From Paraburkholderia sp. BL25I1N1 (GTDB lineage: Bacteria; Pseudomonadota; Gammaproteobacteria; Burkholderiales; Burkholderiaceae), in assembly GCF_003002025.1 (NCBI RefSeq), contig NZ_PVZB01000022.1:62001-126000 (forward strand): a stretch of DNA of 64,000 bases, in the 5' to 3' direction. The translations under genes were made by a program, and so were the position numbers. Every line of letters starts with the position of its first letter. Position 1 is the stretch's first letter. Below, piece after piece: positions 26,472 to 33,836 of the stretch. Below the pieces are notes generated by a model that was not told the DNA's origin, searched no databases, and was given only the letters and a program-made list of their open reading frames with translations.

Positions 26472-27977
26472 TTACTTCTTGCCCAACCCGCCGAGCAGGC
26501 CGCCGACGAGCGACGTCACTGGTGCGAGCGGATTGTTCGCGGTGCCTTTGCCCGTGCTGGTCGACAGCGACGGACCCGCGCCCGAGTTGGTGGATGCGGC
26601 GGCGGTCGTGGTGGTCGGCGCGGCGCTCGCCGTGCTGGTGACGCCGCCGAGTGCGCCGGTGACACCCGACAGCAAGCCGGTGACCGGTGCGAGCGGGCCG
26701 CTGCTGCCGCCGGCCGCGCCGGAGAGGCTGCCTGTCACGGTAGAGAGCAAGCCGGTGACGGGCGCGAGCGGGCTGCCGCCGCTCGATGCGCCGCCGACGG
26801 CGCCAGTCAAGCCACCGAGCGCGCTTGTGAGCGGCGCGAGCGGGCCGCTGCCGGTGCCGCCGGTCAAGCCGCCCAGTGCGCTTGTGAGCGGCGCGAGTGG
26901 CCCGCTGCCGGTGCCAACGGTCAATCCGCCCAGCGCGCTGGTGAGCGGCGCAAGCGGATTGCCGCCGCTGCCGCCCGTGAGCAAGCCGCCCACCGAAGCG
27001 ACCGTCGTGCCGGTGTCGGTGACCGTATGGCCGAGTGCGGCCGTGACCGGGTTGCCGCCGGTCGCCGTCAACAGGGCGCCGGCCTTGCCGAGTCCGCCGC
27101 CGACCGTCGAGAGCAGGCCGTTGAGCGGCGCGCCGAGACCCGTGGTATTGCCGACCGTTTGCGTGGTCGCCGCGACCATCGACGTGATCGGTGTGATCGC
27201 CGTGCTGAGGGTTTGCGTGACTTGCTGGACCGGGCCCGTCGAGAGGGCGGTGGTGAGCGTGCTGCCGCCGTTGGCGACCGCGCCGCCGAGCGTGTTGACG
27301 ACGCCGCCGAGCGGCGTGGTGATCGCCGACAGCGGAGCGAGCGGACCGCTGCCGAGACTCGTCACGAGGTTGCCCGTGTCGGTCACTGCGCCGCCGACGT
27401 GATTCAGCACACCGCCCACGCTCGAGACTGTCGTGCCGACCGCGTTGCCGCCGGTGCCGAGTTGGCCGAGCCCTTGCGACACGCCGTTGCCGAGCGTCGA
27501 AACGGCCGAGCCGACTTGTTGCACGATGCCGCCGGCGGACTGGGTGGTTTGCGAGCTGACACCGGGCAACGTCTGCGAACCGATCACGGTACCGATGCCG
27601 GTGACCGCCGAGCCGGCGTCGCTAACCACGCCGCCCGTGTTGCCGACTACCGTGCCGAGCGCGTTGGCAACGGGCGTCGTGCCCGTACCGGTTCCTGTGC
27701 CCGTACCCGTTCCCGTGCCTGTTCCCGTGCCTGTTCCCGAACCGTTGCTACCCGTGGTCGTGTTCGCACCTGCGCCCGCACCCGAGCCCGAGCCGCCCGC
27801 ACCCGTCGAGCCGCTGCCGGTCGTGGAAAGTGTGCCGCCGGCGGAACCGCTGCCGCTGCTGCCGGTGCCGGAACTCAGGCTGCCGGAGCCTCCACAAGCA
27901 CCAAGAGAAAGCATCGCAGCCACGCTGGCTGCAATGAGGGTTGCCCGTACTGTCGTGTTGGTCGTTTGAATGTTCAT
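26472..27977 (-). CDS. low-complexity Gly/Ser/Thr/Ala repeat lipoprotein B
   Basis: 501 residues from the ATG at 27977, which has GAGGGCGAC upstream (the frame also allows 27995). The signal ends in lipobox SLGAC. A Gly/Ser/Thr-rich linker holds ten Gly-Thr dipeptides in a row. The body repeats Gly/Val/Leu words, and three 19-residue units (LAPLTSALGGLTGGTGSG type) occur near the C-terminus. It resembles lipoprotein A in composition, order of segments and the last residues, so the pair probably arose by duplication. It is divergent from the Tad pilus operon. Function unknown; surface display or adhesion is inferred. Confidence 0.8.
   Translation of the reverse strand: MNIQTTNTTVRATLIAASVAAMLSLGACGGSGSLSSGTGSSGSGSAGGTLSTTGSGSTGAGGSGSGAGAGANTTTGSNGSGTGTGTGTGTGTGTGTGTGTTPVANALGTVVGNTGGVVSDAGSAVTGIGTVIGSQTLPGVSSQTTQSAGGIVQQVGSAVSTLGNGVSQGLGQLGTGGNAVGTTVSSVGGVLNHVGGAVTDTGNLVTSLGSGPLAPLSAITTPLGGVVNTLGGAVANGGSTLTTALSTGPVQQVTQTLSTAITPITSMVAATTQTVGNTTGLGAPLNGLLSTVGGGLGKAGALLTATGGNPVTAALGHTVTDTGTTVASVGGLLTGGSGGNPLAPLTSALGGLTVGTGSGPLAPLTSALGGLTGGTGSGPLAPLTSALGGLTGAVGGASSGGSPLAPVTGLLSTVTGSLSGAAGGSSGPLAPVTGLLSGVTGALGGVTSTASAAPTTTTAAASTNSGAGPSLSTSTGKGTANNPLAPVTSLVGGLLGGLGKK
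26827..26997 (-). repeat. three 57-base tandem repeats inside lipoprotein B
   Basis: Units starting at 26827, 26884 and 26941, spaced exactly 57 bases and differing at a few third positions, each encode a 19-residue unit. Recombination between units would change protein length in frame. Confidence 0.85.
27678..27737 (-). repeat. ten hexanucleotide Gly-Thr repeats inside lipoprotein B
   Basis: Sixty bases encode ten consecutive Gly-Thr dipeptides, with varied third positions (GGA ACA, GGC ACG and similar). This is an in-frame six-base simple repeat near the lipid anchor and could vary the stalk length. Confidence 0.85.
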
Positions 27978-28180
27978 GTCGCCCTCGCATCGCATGTGTT
28001 ATTGGATGTTGCTGCGTGCCTGTCTCTGCACGAGCCGTGCCATTTCGGCTGAACAATGCGAGGACTTTTTCGGCGCAAGCCGAAGCGCTATATGCGATAA
28101 GGCTTTGCGAGGAACTGACGGAGCATGCGCTAAACCAGATTGCGCTCACATTAGGCACTGCGCGGCGCCTTCGCATGGCC

Positions 28181-28228
28181 GGCGTAACGTAACGAGCCCC
28201 GCGCGCCGTTACGATGTACGGCGTAACG
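28181..28228. promoter_or_regulatory. cluster of GGCGTAACG boxes
   Basis: Two direct copies of GGCGTAACG (28181-28189, 28220-28228) flank an inverted partial copy, CCGTTACG (28206-28213). The spacing between direct copies is 39 bases, close to four helical turns. It may be an operator cluster between two divergent transcription units. Confidence 0.35.
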
Positions 28229-28395
28229 CGGGCGGGGCGAAACTGGTGCGCGCGCTTGAAACGTTCTGTTCAAACGAATAATTAGTGGAGCGAATCTAAC
28301 TCATGGTTATTCCTATGTGCTGCAACGCACGAACTGCCGTTAACTAGAGTGAGTGGTAAAAATGCATACGGGATGAGATTCGGCGCAGCGGACAA

Positions 28396-28424
28396 TTGCT
28401 TAAAAATGATTGTTCGGCTATAAA
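28396..28424 (+). promoter_or_regulatory. sigma-70-like promoter upstream of flp
   Basis: TTGCTT and TATAAA separated by exactly 17 bases, in the most AT-rich part of the divergent region. Transcription would start near 28431, leaving a leader of about 200 bases before flp. Confidence 0.5.
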
Positions 28425-28515
28425 ACCCGAAAGCATTGGAAGATTGATGACGGAGGTGGGTTATCGAACAGACAACTCATGCGTGGGTGTTTTATTGAAG
28501 GGCGGCTGCAGGGCA

Positions 28516-28530
28516 TGGCACTGCGATGCA
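28516..28530 (+). promoter_or_regulatory. sigma-54-like element upstream of flp
   Basis: A perfect -24 block, TGGCAC, is followed by TGCA, giving 9 rather than the normal 10 bases between the GG and GC dinucleotides. The non-standard spacing weakens the call. It is listed because the cluster encodes a sigma-54 activator and the site is 105 bases before the pilin start. Confidence 0.25.
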
Positions 28531-28635
28531 ATAAACGAGACTGGGAATGAGAGCTCAACGGTCCGCGCATCCAAGGTACATGGTCGAGAATTGCAGAACG
28601 TATACGAACGAAATAAATGAAGTTCGAGGGTTCAA

Positions 28636-28824
28636 ATGAAAAAATTCGCACAACGCTTTCTGGCCGATAACAAAGGCGTAACGGCTATCGAATATGGCCT
28701 TATCGCAGGCCTCGTCGTGCTGGTGATCGCTACCGCGGTGACGAATGTCGGCACGAACGTCTCCAATGTTTTGCAGCAAGTCGCGGATAAAATCTCGCCG
28801 TCCACCACGAAGACCGGACCGTAA
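28636..28824 (+). CDS. flp: Flp type IVb pilin
   Basis: Major pilin of the Tad/Flp pilus, 62 residues. It has the Flp prepilin motif: leader MKKFAQRFLADNKG, cleavage between Gly14 and Val15, Glu at +5 (Glu19) followed by Tyr, then the hydrophobic helix GLIAGLVVLVIATAV. The polar C-terminal tail (DKISPSTTKTGP) is short, as in other Flp pilins. Only one pilin gene is present. It heads the locus, with a long upstream control region and a strong hairpin immediately downstream that may set its high expression relative to the assembly genes. Confidence 0.95.
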   Translation: MKKFAQRFLADNKGVTAIEYGLIAGLVVLVIATAVTNVGTNVSNVLQQVADKISPSTTKTGP

Positions 28825-28910
28825 AGGCAAACCGTAATCGCTGCGCGAAGCAGCCGGCGTTTCGACGTCCGCCCGCTTCGTGGGCGTAATAACGCATCGC
28901 TGAATCGTTA

Positions 28911-28935
28911 ATGTGGATTGCATTGCAATCCACAT
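28911..28935 (+). other. perfect 12-base-pair hairpin between flp and the peptidase gene
   Basis: ATGTGGATTGCA-T-TGCAATCCACAT: both 12-base arms are perfect around a single base. There is no T-run, so it is either an operator-like dyad or an mRNA 3'-end stabiliser or attenuator protecting the pilin message. It lies 86 bases after the flp stop. Confidence 0.75.
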
Positions 28936-28962
28936 GGCGCAGCTTCGCCTGTCGAGTTCGAG

Positions 28963-29463
28963 ATGAATGTTTCCGTGGGCATGTTGTTATTTATCGCGTG
29001 GGCAGTGGCTGTCGCAATTAGCGATTGCCGTTGGCGGCGTATATCCAATTCAGTAGTTGTCGCCGGCCTGGCGGCGGCATTTTGCTGCGCGTTTTTTCAA
29101 TGCGGGCCTTTCGGCATTTCGCTGACTCAGGCAGGCATTGGCGCAGTAATCGGTCTTGCTGTATTGCTGCCGTTTTTCGCGCTCGGCGTGATGGGTGCCG
29201 CGGATGTCAAAGTCTTCGCCGTTCTCGGCGCATGGTGCGGCATGCACGCGCTGCCCGGTCTATGGATGGCCGCGAGTCTCGCGGCCGCTGTGCACGCAGC
29301 GTGGCTTCTGATTACCACCCGCACGCGGCTCGCCGGCCTGGCCCGTCGATCCGGCGCCACGTTCGAACTCGCCGGCAAAGCAGCCACGCCTTACGCTGCG
29401 TGTCTCACCGTGGCCGCGAGCGGCTGGCTCGTTCTGCACGGCATGGCGGGAAGCGTTCGATGA
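28963..29463 (+). CDS. cpaA: Tad prepilin peptidase (CpaA/TadV type)
   Basis: Integral-membrane aspartic protease that removes the leader from Flp and the TadE/TadG pseudopilins. The 166-residue size is that of the short TadV class, lacking the methylase domain. Catalytic aspartates are in ISDCRWRRISN (near residues 19-29) and MGAADVK (about 83-89, the GXXD-type motif). Several hydrophobic helices are visible. The start at 28963 gives the normal N-terminus; an earlier in-frame ATG lies within the hairpin. Its stop overlaps the tadE start by ATGA. Confidence 0.9.
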   Translation: MNVSVGMLLFIAWAVAVAISDCRWRRISNSVVVAGLAAAFCCAFFQCGPFGISLTQAGIGAVIGLAVLLPFFALGVMGAADVKVFAVLGAWCGMHALPGLWMAASLAAAVHAAWLLITTRTRLAGLARRSGATFELAGKAATPYAACLTVAASGWLVLHGMAGSVR

Positions 29464-29957
29464 AAACCGCCATGACACCACGCGCGCGCTCGCCGCATCG
29501 GCGCATCAACGTGCGCCTTGCGCGCGCGCAACGCGGCGCCACGGCCGTCGAATTCGCGCTGGTGTTCCCGCTGTTCTTCACGATCCTGTACGCGATCGTC
29601 ACGTTCAGTCTGATTCTCGTCGCGCAGCAGAATCTGACAATGGCTGCGGAAGAGGGCGCACGCGCCGCGCTGAACTGGCAGAGCAACACCTCGATGCAAA
29701 GCGCGTTGACCAATCGCGGCAACGCGGCCTGCGCGGCGGCGAAACTGGTAGCCGCGACGCTCGTGCAGTCGATGCAATGCACGCCGTCTTCCAAGGCATG
29801 CGGGCCGAACAGCGCGATGCAATGCGTGAATGTCCTGGTGAGCTACGACTACCAAACCAATCCGCTGATACCGAGCTTGCCATTGCTGGGATTCGCGCTG
29901 CCGAACACGCTCACGAGCAGCGCCACGGTCCAGCTCAATCCGGAGAACATACAGTGA
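29460..29957 (+). CDS. tadE: TadE-like pseudopilin
   Basis: Minor pseudopilin required for Flp pilus assembly, 165 residues. The N-terminus has a basic leader and the processing motif RG-ATAVEF (cleavage Gly26/Ala27, Glu at +5), then a hydrophobic helix (FALVFPLFFTILYAIVTFSLIL). The rest is a periplasmic domain with two Cys pairs (CAAAKL...QCTPSSKACG, QCVNV). The ATG overlaps the peptidase stop (ATGA), indicating translational coupling. The upstream-extended frame is a shadow of the peptidase gene. Confidence 0.9.
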   Translation: MKTAMTPRARSPHRRINVRLARAQRGATAVEFALVFPLFFTILYAIVTFSLILVAQQNLTMAAEEGARAALNWQSNTSMQSALTNRGNAACAAAKLVAATLVQSMQCTPSSKACGPNSAMQCVNVLVSYDYQTNPLIPSLPLLGFALPNTLTSSATVQLNPENIQ

Positions 29958-30057
29958 CGCACGCGCCGGCACCCAGCTCCCTCGACCGCCTGGTCCGTCC
30001 ACGTGCGATCGAACGCGCGCACGGCATGGCATCGTTTAACCGAAGCAGTCAACCTTC

Positions 30058-31008
30058 ATGCCGAATCTGACCAAAATTCTTGCCGGCGTCCTGATCGCGG
30101 TCGCGCTCGTGCTTGGCCTGTTCGCGTGGTCGCTGTCGCGCCGCCCGGCGCCGGTGGCCGTCACGCCCGCCACGCAAGCAAGCTTCCCAGTCGTGGTGGC
30201 GACTCACACACTGCCGGCGGGCAAAGCCATCACCGTCAACGATGTGCGTGTGCAGTCGCTGCCGATCAATCCGAACGGCGCCTTCACGGACCCGGCGCAA
30301 CTGGCCGGCCGCGTGCCGAACGCGGAGATCGGCGCGGAATCGCCGGTGCTAGAAAGCCAGTTGTCCTCGGGACTCGCCGAGCGCGTCGAACCGGGCGAGC
30401 GCGCGCTTGCTGTCCGGGTAGACGAAGGCAACGCGGTCGGCAACCGTTTGCGGCCGGGCAATTTCGTCGACGTGTTTTTCACGCTCAAGCGCGACGGCAG
30501 CCTGGGTAACGGCGGTGAAATCGATCGGACCCAGGCGCGTTTGCTGATGTCGAAGGTGCGCGTGCTCGCGTTCGGCAATGCGACCGCGAGCGGCGACAGC
30601 GCGGGCGATCCGAACGGCATGGTCCGCACCGCGGTGCTGGCGGTGCCGGTCGCCGATATCGACCGTTTGACGCTCGCCGAGAGCGCCGGCCGTCTGATCT
30701 TCGCATTGCGCAATCCCAAGGATCCCGAAGTAATCGACCAAACCGTGCTGCCCGCCTATCCAGGCGTGCTGAAGACGGCGGCGCATGCGGGCGCGGCCGA
30801 GCCGCTGCGGGACTCGACGCGCGCCGCAGCCGGCGTCGCGCTCGACACGTTGTCGGGCGCCGCCAACGCGAGTGGCGCGGGCGCCGCCGCGAGGCCGTCA
30901 TTGCCGCATATACCGCTGCCGCCCACGCGCGTGGCTGGCACTACAAACAGTACAAAGAGCGGTATCGAAGTGATACGGGGTGGGCGCGCCGAAACGGTCG
31001 CCTGGTAA
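30058..31008 (+). CDS. cpaB: Flp pilus assembly protein CpaB/RcpC
   Basis: Periplasmic, inner-membrane-anchored protein that works with the secretin, 316 residues. An N-terminal transmembrane helix (ILAGVLIAVALVLGLFAW, 6-23) is followed by an SAF domain (about 40-105, ATHTLPAGKAITVNDVRVQ and GAESPVLESQLSSGLAERVEPGERALAVRVDE) and an RcpC-type beta domain (GNRLRPGNFVDVFFTL, VLAVPVADIDRLTLAESAGRLIFALRN). The C-terminal 80 residues are Ala/Pro/Arg-rich. It is 100 bases after tadE, and the secretin follows at 45 bases. Confidence 0.93.
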   Translation: MPNLTKILAGVLIAVALVLGLFAWSLSRRPAPVAVTPATQASFPVVVATHTLPAGKAITVNDVRVQSLPINPNGAFTDPAQLAGRVPNAEIGAESPVLESQLSSGLAERVEPGERALAVRVDEGNAVGNRLRPGNFVDVFFTLKRDGSLGNGGEIDRTQARLLMSKVRVLAFGNATASGDSAGDPNGMVRTAVLAVPVADIDRLTLAESAGRLIFALRNPKDPEVIDQTVLPAYPGVLKTAAHAGAAEPLRDSTRAAAGVALDTLSGAANASGAGAAARPSLPHIPLPPTRVAGTTNSTKSGIEVIRGGRAETVAW

Positions 31009-31052
31009 GCAGTGGTTCCAGGAGCGGACGGCCAGTCGCGTCCAATAACTAC

Positions 31053-32459
31053 ATGACAGAACGGATTTTTGTTTTCAGGAAGGCGGCGTGCGTGGGCCTG
31101 GCTTTGCTGGCCGTATCGGCGGCGACCGACGCAGCCGGTCCGGCGCAGCGGGGCCAAGCCGCGCCAGCGGCGCAGCCGGCTCAGACCGAGTTTGCCGCGC
31201 CGGCGCAAAGCATCGACCTGACGGTGGGCGCGCAGCGGCAACTCGCAGTCGGCCACACGTTGCAGCGGATTGCGATCGGCGATCCGTCGGTGGCCGACGT
31301 GCTGATCATCAAGGGCGACAAGCGCGGCGGCGTGCTGCTGGTCGGCAAGGCCGCGGGCACCACCAACCTCATGCTGTGGGCGCGCGATCGCGACGCGCCG
31401 CTGCAATACACCGTCAATGTGACCACGCCGGCGGCTGCGTCGCTGCTCGGCGCCGATACGCCGGCCGTCAAGGTGCTCGGCGGCACGGCGATCGTGTCCG
31501 GCACGTCGGCGACCATGGAGGCGCACCAGCGCGCCGTGGTCGCGGCGGAGGGCTCGCTCGGCAAGGACGGCGCGGTATTCGACACGTCGACGGTCGCAAG
31601 CCGCGCGGTCGTGCAGGTGGATGTGCGGGTCGTCGAGTTCAGCCGTTCGGTGCTCAAGGAAGTGGGCTTCAACTTCTTCAAGCAGAACAACGGCTTTACG
31701 TTCGGCTCGTTCGCGCCGTCGGCATTGAGTTCGGTATCGGCGACGGCGGGACAGGCGCCGAGTATGACGGCTGTGACGCCGATCTCGTCGGCGTTCAACC
31801 TGATCTTCAACTCCGCCACGCACGGCCTGTTCGCCAACCTGAGCCTGCTGGAAAGCAACAATCTCGCGCGGGTGCTGGCCGAGCCGACGCTCGTGGCCTT
31901 GTCCGGCCAGAGCGCGAGCTTTCTCGCCGGCGGCGAGGTGCCGATTCCGGTGCCGCAGGCGCTCGGATCGACGTCGATCGAATTCAAGCCGTATGGCGTA
32001 GGGCTCACGCTCACGCCGACCGTGCTGAGCCCGCAGCGCATCGCGCTCAAAGTCGCGCCGGAGGCGAGCCAGCTGGACTTCGCCAACGCCGTGACGATCA
32101 GCGGCGTGTCGGTGCCCGCGTTCACCACGCGGCGTGCCGATACCACCGTCGAACTCGGCGATGGCGAGAGCTTCGTGATCGGTGGGCTGATCGATCGCGA
32201 GACGGCGTCGAATGTCTCGAAGGTGCCGTTGCTCGGCGATCTGCCGGTGATCGGCACGTTCTTCAAGCAACTGAACTATCAGCAGAACGAGAAGGAACTG
32301 GTGATCATCGTGACGCCGCATCTGGTCTCGCCGCTCGCCAGGGGCGCGACCTTGCCGTCGACGCCGGGCGAGCAGTCCGAGCAGCGCAACGGGCCGGTGT
32401 GGCGTTCGCTGATCGGCGGCGTGGTGGCGCGCGATTCGTCGCCGGGATTTTCCAGGTGA
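31053..32459 (+). CDS. cpaC: Flp pilus secretin CpaC/RcpA
   Basis: Outer-membrane secretin that forms the Flp pilus exit channel, 468 residues. It has a signal peptide (about 1-28), the N-terminal pilus-assembly domain (IDLTVGAQRQLAVGHTLQRIAIGDPSVADVL, about 50-80), a BON-like domain (about 115-160), and the secretin core (about 195-430) with the VXXGGEVPIPV and DGESFVIGGLI motifs and the closing LVIIVTPHLVSPLA. It follows cpaB and precedes tadZ by 132 bases, where a small TGCCGC/GCGGCA hairpin (32562-32577) is present. Confidence 0.94.
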   Translation: MTERIFVFRKAACVGLALLAVSAATDAAGPAQRGQAAPAAQPAQTEFAAPAQSIDLTVGAQRQLAVGHTLQRIAIGDPSVADVLIIKGDKRGGVLLVGKAAGTTNLMLWARDRDAPLQYTVNVTTPAAASLLGADTPAVKVLGGTAIVSGTSATMEAHQRAVVAAEGSLGKDGAVFDTSTVASRAVVQVDVRVVEFSRSVLKEVGFNFFKQNNGFTFGSFAPSALSSVSATAGQAPSMTAVTPISSAFNLIFNSATHGLFANLSLLESNNLARVLAEPTLVALSGQSASFLAGGEVPIPVPQALGSTSIEFKPYGVGLTLTPTVLSPQRIALKVAPEASQLDFANAVTISGVSVPAFTTRRADTTVELGDGESFVIGGLIDRETASNVSKVPLLGDLPVIGTFFKQLNYQQNEKELVIIVTPHLVSPLARGATLPSTPGEQSEQRNGPVWRSLIGGVVARDSSPGFSR

Positions 32460-32591
32460 AGCCGGCAGGTGCCATCGCGGCGCGGCGGCTGACTACAGGT
32501 GTGAGCCGGCGCGCGCGCGAACTGCGTGCACCCACCGGCAAGCAGTACGACGTGGGGGCTTTGCCGCCTATGCGGCATAAGGACGTGCAAC

Positions 32592-33833
32592 ATGAACGCG
32601 AGAACGCATTCATTGACTGAAAGGGCGGTCACCGATTATTTCGTGTTCGCGTCGCTGGCCGACGAACACGTGCATTGGCTCGCCGATACGCTGGCAGGCG
32701 CCGGCGTGGTCGAAGCGGCCACGCTCGATCCGTCGATGCTGATGCAGCGCATCGCGACGCTCAATCCGTCGCTGGTATTCGTCGATTTTTCAGGCGGCCG
32801 TGCCGCGGCGGCGAGTGCTGCCGCGAGCGCGGTGCGCACCACCTATCCGGGCATGCAGATCGTCGCACTGGGCTCGCTCGCCGAACCCGAAAGCGCGTTG
32901 GCGGCGTTACGCGTCGGCGTGCGCGATTTCATCGATCTGTCGGCGCCGGCCGGAGACGCGTTGCGCATCACGCGCCAGGTGCTCGACAATCTCGTCGAGC
33001 CGGTCAGCCGCCATGGCCATATCACCGCGCTGCTGGGCGCACGCATCGGCATGGGCGTGAGCACGCTGGCCGCGAATCTCGCGGTGCTGCTGCAGCGGCG
33101 CGACATCGCGCAGGGCCGGCAAGCCGCCTTGCTCGATCTCGGCCTGCCGGCCGCCGACGGCTCGCTGCTGCTGAACACGCGCAGCGAATTCAACTTCGTC
33201 GAAGCCGTGCGTAATCTGCGCCGCTTCGATCAGACCTTCGTCCATACCGCGCTGTCGCATCACTCGAGCGGCCTCGCGCTCACCACGTTGCCGCCGAATC
33301 TCGCCGATATGCGCGAGGTCTCGTATTCGTCGTCGATCGGTTTGCTGAACCGTCTGCGCGCGTTCTTCGACCAGCAGATCGTCGACCTCGGCGGCTTCAC
33401 CAATAGCGAGTTCATCGCCCATGTCGTGCAGGCCGCCGATGAAACCTGGCTGCTGTGCGACCAGGGCGTGGCCTCGATCGTGTCGGCCGTCGGCGTGCTC
33501 GACGCGTTGCGCGAAGAGGGCGTGGATACCGCGAACGTGCGTCTGATCGTCAACAAGTTCGACGCCGATCTCGGTCTTGCCGCCGCGCAGATCGCGCAGC
33601 GTCTGGATATTGCACTGCTTACCACCTTGCCGGAGCGGCGCATCGCGCTCGGGCAGGCGGTCAATCAGGGACATCTGCTGGTCGATGCCGCCGCGCGCGA
33701 TCCGTATGTGCGCGCACTCGAGCCGTTGATCGAGCGGCTTGGCGGCGGCGAACGCGCGGCGGCGAAGGCACGTGGCAAATCGGCACTCGGCGCGCTCAGG
33801 CGCTTCATTCCAACTACTCAAAAGCGGTCATAG
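32592..33833 (+). CDS. cpaE: Tad pilus localisation protein TadZ/CpaE, MinD-like
   Basis: ParA/MinD-superfamily protein that marks the polar site of the Tad machine, 413 residues. An N-terminal receiver-like domain (about 15-135) precedes the MinD-like domain. The P-loop reads GARIGMGVST (149-158): the invariant P-loop Lys is Val156 and the deviant MinD-type Lys is Arg151, so ATP hydrolysis is unlikely. Downstream, the QQIVDLGGFTNSEF and LIVNKFDADLGLA segments retain the family fold. The ATG is preceded by AAGGAC. It lies 3 bases before cpaF. Confidence 0.92.
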   Translation: MNARTHSLTERAVTDYFVFASLADEHVHWLADTLAGAGVVEAATLDPSMLMQRIATLNPSLVFVDFSGGRAAAASAAASAVRTTYPGMQIVALGSLAEPESALAALRVGVRDFIDLSAPAGDALRITRQVLDNLVEPVSRHGHITALLGARIGMGVSTLAANLAVLLQRRDIAQGRQAALLDLGLPAADGSLLLNTRSEFNFVEAVRNLRRFDQTFVHTALSHHSSGLALTTLPPNLADMREVSYSSSIGLLNRLRAFFDQQIVDLGGFTNSEFIAHVVQAADETWLLCDQGVASIVSAVGVLDALREEGVDTANVRLIVNKFDADLGLAAAQIAQRLDIALLTTLPERRIALGQAVNQGHLLVDAAARDPYVRALEPLIERLGGGERAAAKARGKSALGALRRFIPTTQKRS

Positions 33834-33836
33834 ACG

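Larger units (their letters stand above)
27978..28635. other. divergent control region of lipoprotein B and the Tad operon
   Basis: 658 bases without a credible gene; the small frames in it lack ribosome-binding sites and homology. It contains three GGCGTAACG-type boxes (28181-28228), a sigma-70-like promoter (28396-28424), a sigma-54-like element (28516-28530) and, near 28300-28450, AT-rich sequence. The flp Shine-Dalgarno is GAGGG at 28626-28630. Confidence 0.6.

Noticed and set aside
26827..26997. CRISPR-like array
   Set aside because: The repeats are coding, 57 bases each and contiguous, with no spacers.
26286..28052. Open frame of 588 residues opposite lipoprotein B
   Set aside because: Arg/Ala-rich shadow of the repeat lipoprotein; the minus frame has lipobox and ribosome-binding site.
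28236..28256. TGGTGCGCGCGCTTGA as a sigma-54 site
   Set aside because: The TTG block is out of register and the invariant GC is missing.
28396..28620. 74-residue frame just upstream of flp
   Set aside because: No ribosome-binding site, no recognisable sequence and it overlaps the candidate promoter elements.
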